The notes under the pieces are model-generated. The model made no database searches and had not been told where the DNA came from. It was given only the letters and a program-made list of their open reading frames with translations. The translations under genes were made by a program, and so were the position numbers. Positions 60,407-64,000 of a DNA stretch of 64,000 nt are shown one piece after another (within the stretch, counting starts at the first letter, position 1; the number at the start of each line of letters is the position of its first letter). The stretch is from Microlunatus antarcticus (GTDB lineage Bacteria; Actinomycetota; Actinomycetes; Propionibacteriales; Propionibacteriaceae), in the NCBI RefSeq assembly GCF_014193425.1, contig NZ_JACHZG010000001.1:186001-250000 (forward strand), read 5' to 3'.

Positions 60407-60976
60407 TCATACCCAGACCGACGGCTGCTGGTCGAGCAAGGGGACCTGGAGGGCCGCCCACGGGCTGAAGGCGAACGGGGTCGCCGTCACCGCCGAGGCG
60501 AGCGACGTCCACGGCACCCACCGCCACTCCATGACCTCCGAGGCGTTCGGGGACACGCGCGAGCCCGCGTGCGTCTGCGCCACGAACACCGGGCACACCT
60601 CGTTCTCCACGACCCCGCTGGCGTCGACGGCGCGGTAGGCGAAGTCGGGGAGCGCGCTGCGGACGGCACCCACCTCGAGCCCGAGCTCGTCGTCGAGGCG
60701 GCGGCGGACGGCGTCGGTCGGCTCCTCGCCCGGGCGGGGGTGGCCGCAGCAGCTGTTCGTCCACACCCCGGGCCACGTGCGCTTGCTCAGCGCGCGGCGC
60801 GTCAGCAGCACCTGCCCGGCCCCGTCGGTGACGTAGCAGGAGAAGGCGAGGTGCAGCGGGGTCTCGGTGTCGTGGACGGTCGTGCGGGGCGCCGTGCCGA
60901 CGGGGGTCCCGTCCGCGTCGACGAGGACGACGTCGTCGCCGGCGTGCAGCGGGGGGTGGGCTGTGGTCGCGACCAT
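60407..60976 (-). CDS. idi: Isopentenyl-diphosphate isomerase (type I)
   Basis: 189 residues. It interconverts IPP and DMAPP. The Nudix-like fold carries the catalytic Cys in TNSCCGHPRPGE and Glu in NEVCPVFVAQ; RRALSKRTWPGVWTN is the usual substrate segment. It is the first gene of the idi-crtE-crtI-crtB-Rieske operon. TAAAGT lies 7 bases upstream (leaderless). Confidence 0.93.
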   Translation of the reverse strand: MVATTAHPPLHAGDDVVLVDADGTPVGTAPRTTVHDTETPLHLAFSCYVTDGAGQVLLTRRALSKRTWPGVWTNSCCGHPRPGEEPTDAVRRRLDDELGLEVGAVRSALPDFAYRAVDASGVVENEVCPVFVAQTHAGSRVSPNASEVMEWRWVPWTSLASAVTATPFAFSPWAALQVPLLDQQPSVWV

Positions 60977-60983
60977 GGGCCAG

Positions 60984-60989
60984 ACTTTA
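60984..60989 (-). promoter_or_regulatory. -10 box of the carotenoid operon
   Basis: TAAAGT on the minus strand, 7 bases before the idi ATG. No -35 of the housekeeping type was seen, which leaves room for an activator or an alternative sigma factor. Confidence 0.45.
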
Positions 60990-61236
60990 GTGGCGGTCCG
61001 GAGAGCGACGAGGTGCTGACCGTCACACCTCAGCGCTGGGGAGAACGTCCCGGGGGCGTCTCTGCCTACCGTATTATTCGGGGAGCCTGCAGCACGTGTC
61101 AGGCGGGCCTCGGGTCGAGTGATCACCGGAGGTCGACAGATCTTCGGGTGCTTTATCAGGTCTGGTTGCGCGGCGTCCTCCACGACGGAGGGCGTCGAGC
61201 GCGACCACAGCGGGAAGGACTCCCACGAACGGGTCG

Positions 61237-62487
61237 ATGCGGGTCGCCATGGTCGGCACACGCGGCGTCCCCGCGCGGTACGGCGGCTTCGAGACCTGCG
61301 TCGAGGAGGTGGGCCGCCGGCTGGTCGAGGCAGGCCACGAGGTCGTCGTCTACTGCCGTCCCCCCGAGGGCGAGAAGGCCGGGGACCAGCCCGACGAGTA
61401 CCTGGGCATGCAGCTCGTGCACCTGCCCGCCGTGCGGCACCGGGTCCTGGAGACCCTGTCCCACACCGCCGTGTCGATGATGCACCGCTCGATCTCCGAG
61501 GCCGACGTGGCGATCGTCTTCAACGCCGGCAACGCCCCGCTCATCCCCGTCCTGCGCGCGCACGGCATCCCGGTCGCGACCCACGTCGACGGCCTGGAGT
61601 GGCGCCGCAGCAAGTGGAGCAAGGTCGGGCGCCGCTACTACCGCGCCGTCGAGGCGCTCGCCGTGCGCTGGTCCGACGCCCTGATCGCCGACGCGGTGGG
61701 CATCGCCGACTACTACCGCACGGAGTTCGCCGCGCCGACCGAGCTGATCGCGTACGGCGCCCCGATCCTCACGGACCCGGGTCACGACCGCATCGGCGAG
61801 CTCGGGCTGGAGCCCAAGGGCTACCACCTCGTGGTCGCGCGCTTCGAGCCGGAGAACCACGTCCTCGAGATCGTCCGCGGCCACGTGGCCAGCAACGCCG
61901 AGCTCCCGCTCGTCGTCGTGGGCTCCTCCCCGTACGGCGAGGACTACACCGCCGAGATCGAGGCCGCGGCGAACGACAACGTCCGCCTGCTCGGCGCGGT
62001 CTGGGACCAGACCCAGCTCGACCAGCTCTACGCGAACGCCCTGAGCTACGTCCACGGCCACTCCGTCGGCGGCACCAACCCCTCGCTGCTGCGCGCGACC
62101 GGGGCCGGGGCGTACGTCATCGCCTACGACTGCATCTTCAACCGCGAGGTCCTGAACGGCGACGGCGACTACTTCTCCTCGCCCGAGGAGCTGGCGGCCC
62201 TGCTGGAGGCCAGCGAGCGCGAGCCCGAGCAGGCGGTCGCCCTCGGGTCGTTCGCCCGCGAGGCCATCCGCCGCTACGACTGGGACGACGTCGCCCGCCG
62301 CTACGAGGCGCTGTGCGCCCGGCTCGTCGCCGGTCCCCGCGCCAAGCGCCGCCCGAGCGGTCGCCGGGTCGGGACCTGGGACGAGACGGTCACCGGCTTC
62401 GACGCGGCCGGTCCGGCCGTCGCCTTCCGCGAGGTCGGCGACCCGCAGCAGGCCGACCAGCACGGGCGGGCCGACGCGCGCGTCTGA
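61237..62487 (+). CDS. DUF1972-type glycosyltransferase
   Basis: 416 residues. The start GTRGVPARYGGFETCVEEVGRRL is the DUF1972/rhamnosyltransferase N-terminal signature, and the C-terminal GT4 half holds VHGHSVGGTNPSLLRATGAG with the donor-binding Glu/Asp region partly altered. It should transfer a deoxysugar or hexose from a nucleotide sugar during capsule or cell-wall glycan synthesis on the cytoplasmic side. GGAAGGA lies far upstream of the ATG; the start is uncertain within a few codons. Confidence 0.83.
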   Translation: MRVAMVGTRGVPARYGGFETCVEEVGRRLVEAGHEVVVYCRPPEGEKAGDQPDEYLGMQLVHLPAVRHRVLETLSHTAVSMMHRSISEADVAIVFNAGNAPLIPVLRAHGIPVATHVDGLEWRRSKWSKVGRRYYRAVEALAVRWSDALIADAVGIADYYRTEFAAPTELIAYGAPILTDPGHDRIGELGLEPKGYHLVVARFEPENHVLEIVRGHVASNAELPLVVVGSSPYGEDYTAEIEAAANDNVRLLGAVWDQTQLDQLYANALSYVHGHSVGGTNPSLLRATGAGAYVIAYDCIFNREVLNGDGDYFSSPEELAALLEASEREPEQAVALGSFAREAIRRYDWDDVARRYEALCARLVAGPRAKRRPSGRRVGTWDETVTGFDAAGPAVAFREVGDPQQADQHGRADARV

Positions 62488-62518
62488 CCGACGCGCACCG
62501 CCGTCCGAACCGCTCCGC

Positions 62519-63655
62519 CTAGGCCTCGCCCAGCACCACCGCGCGCCAGCGCTCCGCGAACTCGCGCTCGGTGAAGCGCGCCTCGTAGGTCTCCCGCGCC
62601 CGTACGCCCGCAGCCGTCACCCCGGCCCGGTCGAGCCGGCGGAGCACCGCCGCGAGCGCGGCCACGTCGCCCGGCGGGAAGAGCCAGCCGTCCACCTCGG
62701 GCGTGACGATGTCGACCAGCCCGCCGCCGGCGCTCGCGACGACCGGACGGGCCCGGGCGAGCGCCTCGATCGCCACCAGGCCGAAGGGCTCGGGCCGGTC
62801 GGAGGGGACCACGACGACGTCGGCGGCCTCGAGGTAGGGCGACGGGTCGGGCACCTCGCCGACGACCTCGACGCTGTCCGGGTGGGCCAGTGCGGCGACG
62901 AGCCCCGGGACGTCGGTGCGCTCGCCGCTGGCCGGCGGGCCGCCGAGCACGGTCAGCGTCCCCGCCACCTGCGCCGCGTCCCAGGCGGCCAGCAGGGTGC
63001 GGTGGCCCTTCCACCCGTTCCACCGGCTGGCCACGACGAAGCGCAGCCCGCCGCTCCGGCCGGCCAGCGGGACGGGCGGCCCGGGGTCGGGCGTCCCGTT
63101 CGGCACGACGACCGTGCGCCCGAGCAGGGTGGCGGGCAGCGACCCGGCGGCCGCGCTCGAGATCGCGACCAGCCGGCCGCAGGCGAGGGCCGGTCCGGTG
63201 AGGGCGGCGAGGTCGGCCCGCGTCCAGATCTCCTGCACGTGACCGAGCACCCGGGGCACGCGGGCCAGGCGGGCGACCGGGGCGGCCAGCAGGGTGGCGC
63301 TCGAGGTGCAGTAGACGGTCGAGGCGCGGACGCGGCGCAGCTCGGCGAGCAGCCGGGCCCCGCGGCCGAGGAGGCGGGCGAGCCCGGCCGGCGTCCGGTA
63401 CGCCCGGCGCAGGACCGGCACGTCGAGGTGGCGCACGGTCACGCCGCGCTGCTCGAGCACGCGGCACAGGGAGAGCTCGGGCGCAGGGTGCTCGAGGTCG
63501 GTGGGGAGCCAGACCTCCAGCCCCGGGACGCGCGGGTCGGCGCGGGCGGCCTCGACCATCTCCAGCAGCATCCGGTCGGCCCCGTAGAGCTCGTCGCTGG
63601 GGTGGACGAAGACGAGCGGACCGCGCCGCTCGGTCGGGTGCAGCGGTGCGGGCAT
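62519..63655 (-). CDS. GT4-family glycosyltransferase
   Basis: 378 residues. The GT-B layout is complete: N-terminal LVFVHPSDELYGADRMLLEMV, the hinge VVPNGTPDPGPP, RFVVASRWNGWKGHRTLLAAW, and the donor motif PSDRPEPFGLVAIEALARARPVVAS with E-x7-E. The N-terminal GADRMLLEM is common in exopolysaccharide transferases. It converges with the previous gene and is divergent from the phosphatidyltransferase gene. Confidence 0.87.
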   Translation of the reverse strand: MPAPLHPTERRGPLVFVHPSDELYGADRMLLEMVEAARADPRVPGLEVWLPTDLEHPAPELSLCRVLEQRGVTVRHLDVPVLRRAYRTPAGLARLLGRGARLLAELRRVRASTVYCTSSATLLAAPVARLARVPRVLGHVQEIWTRADLAALTGPALACGRLVAISSAAAGSLPATLLGRTVVVPNGTPDPGPPVPLAGRSGGLRFVVASRWNGWKGHRTLLAAWDAAQVAGTLTVLGGPPASGERTDVPGLVAALAHPDSVEVVGEVPDPSPYLEAADVVVVPSDRPEPFGLVAIEALARARPVVASAGGGLVDIVTPEVDGWLFPPGDVAALAAVLRRLDRAGVTAAGVRARETYEARFTEREFAERWRAVVLGEA

Positions 63656-63661
63656 GGGCGC

Positions 63662-63689
63662 ACAGTAGTGGCGCCTCCCGGGATAAACT
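63662..63689. promoter_or_regulatory. Back-to-back -10 boxes
   Basis: TACTGT on the minus strand (63662-63667), 6 bases before the glycosyltransferase ATG, and TAAACT on the plus strand (63684-63689), 8 bases before the ATG at 63698. The two promoters overlap in a 42-base gap. Confidence 0.45.
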
Positions 63690-63697
63690 CCGCCCCG

Positions 63698-64000
63698 ATG
63701 CCCAGCGACAGCACGACGGACACGCGACCGGGGTTCCGTGACGCGATGACCCGGCTGCGCGGTGCGCAGAAGAGCGCGCGCGGCGGACCGCCGTACTCGA
63801 TCTTCGTCAACCGCCCGATGGGACGGGTGCTGGCCGCGCTGGCCTTCCGGGCCGGGCTGACCCCGAACCAGGTCACCGCGCTCAGCGCCGTGGCCACGTT
63901 CGTGGGCGTCGGTCTCCTCGCGGCCGCACCGGCCTCGTACGTCACGGGCGTCGCCGTCTGCCTGCTGCTCGTCCTGGGCTACGCGCTGGACTCCGCCGAC
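63698..64000 (+). CDS. CDP-alcohol phosphatidyltransferase-like protein, 3' end outside window
   Basis: The first 101 residues are visible. NRPMGRVLAALAFRAGLTPNQVTALSAV is the conserved start of the family, followed by a membrane helix (GVAVCLLLVLGYALD). The metal-binding motif begins as DSAD (residues 98-101) at the window edge, with Ser where Gly is common. The family transfers phosphoalcohols to lipids (phosphatidylinositol-type or glycerol-type). Its adjacency to glycosyltransferases suggests envelope lipid or glycan synthesis. Confidence 0.83.
   Translation, partial: MPSDSTTDTRPGFRDAMTRLRGAQKSARGGPPYSIFVNRPMGRVLAALAFRAGLTPNQVTALSAVATFVGVGLLAAAPASYVTGVAVCLLLVLGYALDSAD

Overview
The window is GC-rich (about 73 percent by eye) with C/G-ending codons, many GTG starts, 1-4 base gene overlaps, and repeated starts that sit 6-7 bases after a TANNNT box (leaderless style). 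The order topA - tmk - holB - ricT-like - TAP-like hydrolase - tRNA-Thr, a LAxTG (sortase E type) surface protein and a C30/C40-style carotenoid operon point to a free-living actinobacterium. A Propionibacteriales relative (Nocardioides/Microlunatus/Friedmanniella-like) is my best guess, but it is an inference. No prophage, CRISPR array or insertion sequence was recognised.

Layout. 1-13.2 kb: housekeeping block (methyltransferase end, topA, a CYTH/CHAD-like protein, tmk, holB, then ricT-like and a lipoprotein hydrolase), tRNA-Thr(CGT), an SDR and an epoxide-hydrolase-like enzyme. 13.4-16.8 kb: two matching secreted surface proteins, the second with seven Cys-x7-Cys repeats and an LAQTG anchor. 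16.9-19.7 kb: TetR regulator divergent from a Gfo/Idh dehydrogenase and a sugar isomerase. 19.9-30.2 kb: a potassium block on the minus strand: a 27-residue membrane peptide, kdpF, kdpA, a 21-residue ORF, kdpB, kdpC (with a Cys-containing insertion), kdpD, kdpE and an APC-type transporter. Tandem 11-base repeats lie before the operon and before the transporter, so KdpE may control both. 30.3-36.5 kb: lipoprotein, DUF222-HNH protein, zinc alcohol dehydrogenase, PadR regulator, a divergent glucose-6-phosphate dehydrogenase, DUF1707 protein. 36.5-40.1 kb: molybdate system (HTH-TOBE regulator, modA, modB, modC, and a separate Mop protein). 40.2-50.1 kb: mixed genes (M24 peptidase, SPFH, VOC, Nei2-like glycosylase, GH15-like, YeiH/LysR pair, OhrR-like MarR with a small membrane protein, RibD-DUF3224 fusion, ROK regulator).

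50.4-61 kb: carotenoid functions in two groups: a CrtT-like methyltransferase plus CrtU-like FAD enzyme (plus strand), and idi-crtE-crtI-crtB-Rieske/DUF5914-like (minus strand, mostly overlapping genes), separated by a phosphate-box-controlled alkaline phosphatase and an EthD-like protein. Together they would make isoprenoid precursors, geranylgeranyl diphosphate, phytoene, lycopene and then modified end products; a lycopene cyclase, needed for an aromatic carotenoid, is not in the window. 61.2-64 kb: two glycosyltransferases and the start of a CDP-alcohol phosphatidyltransferase, suggesting a cell-surface glycan or phospholipid locus that continues beyond the window.
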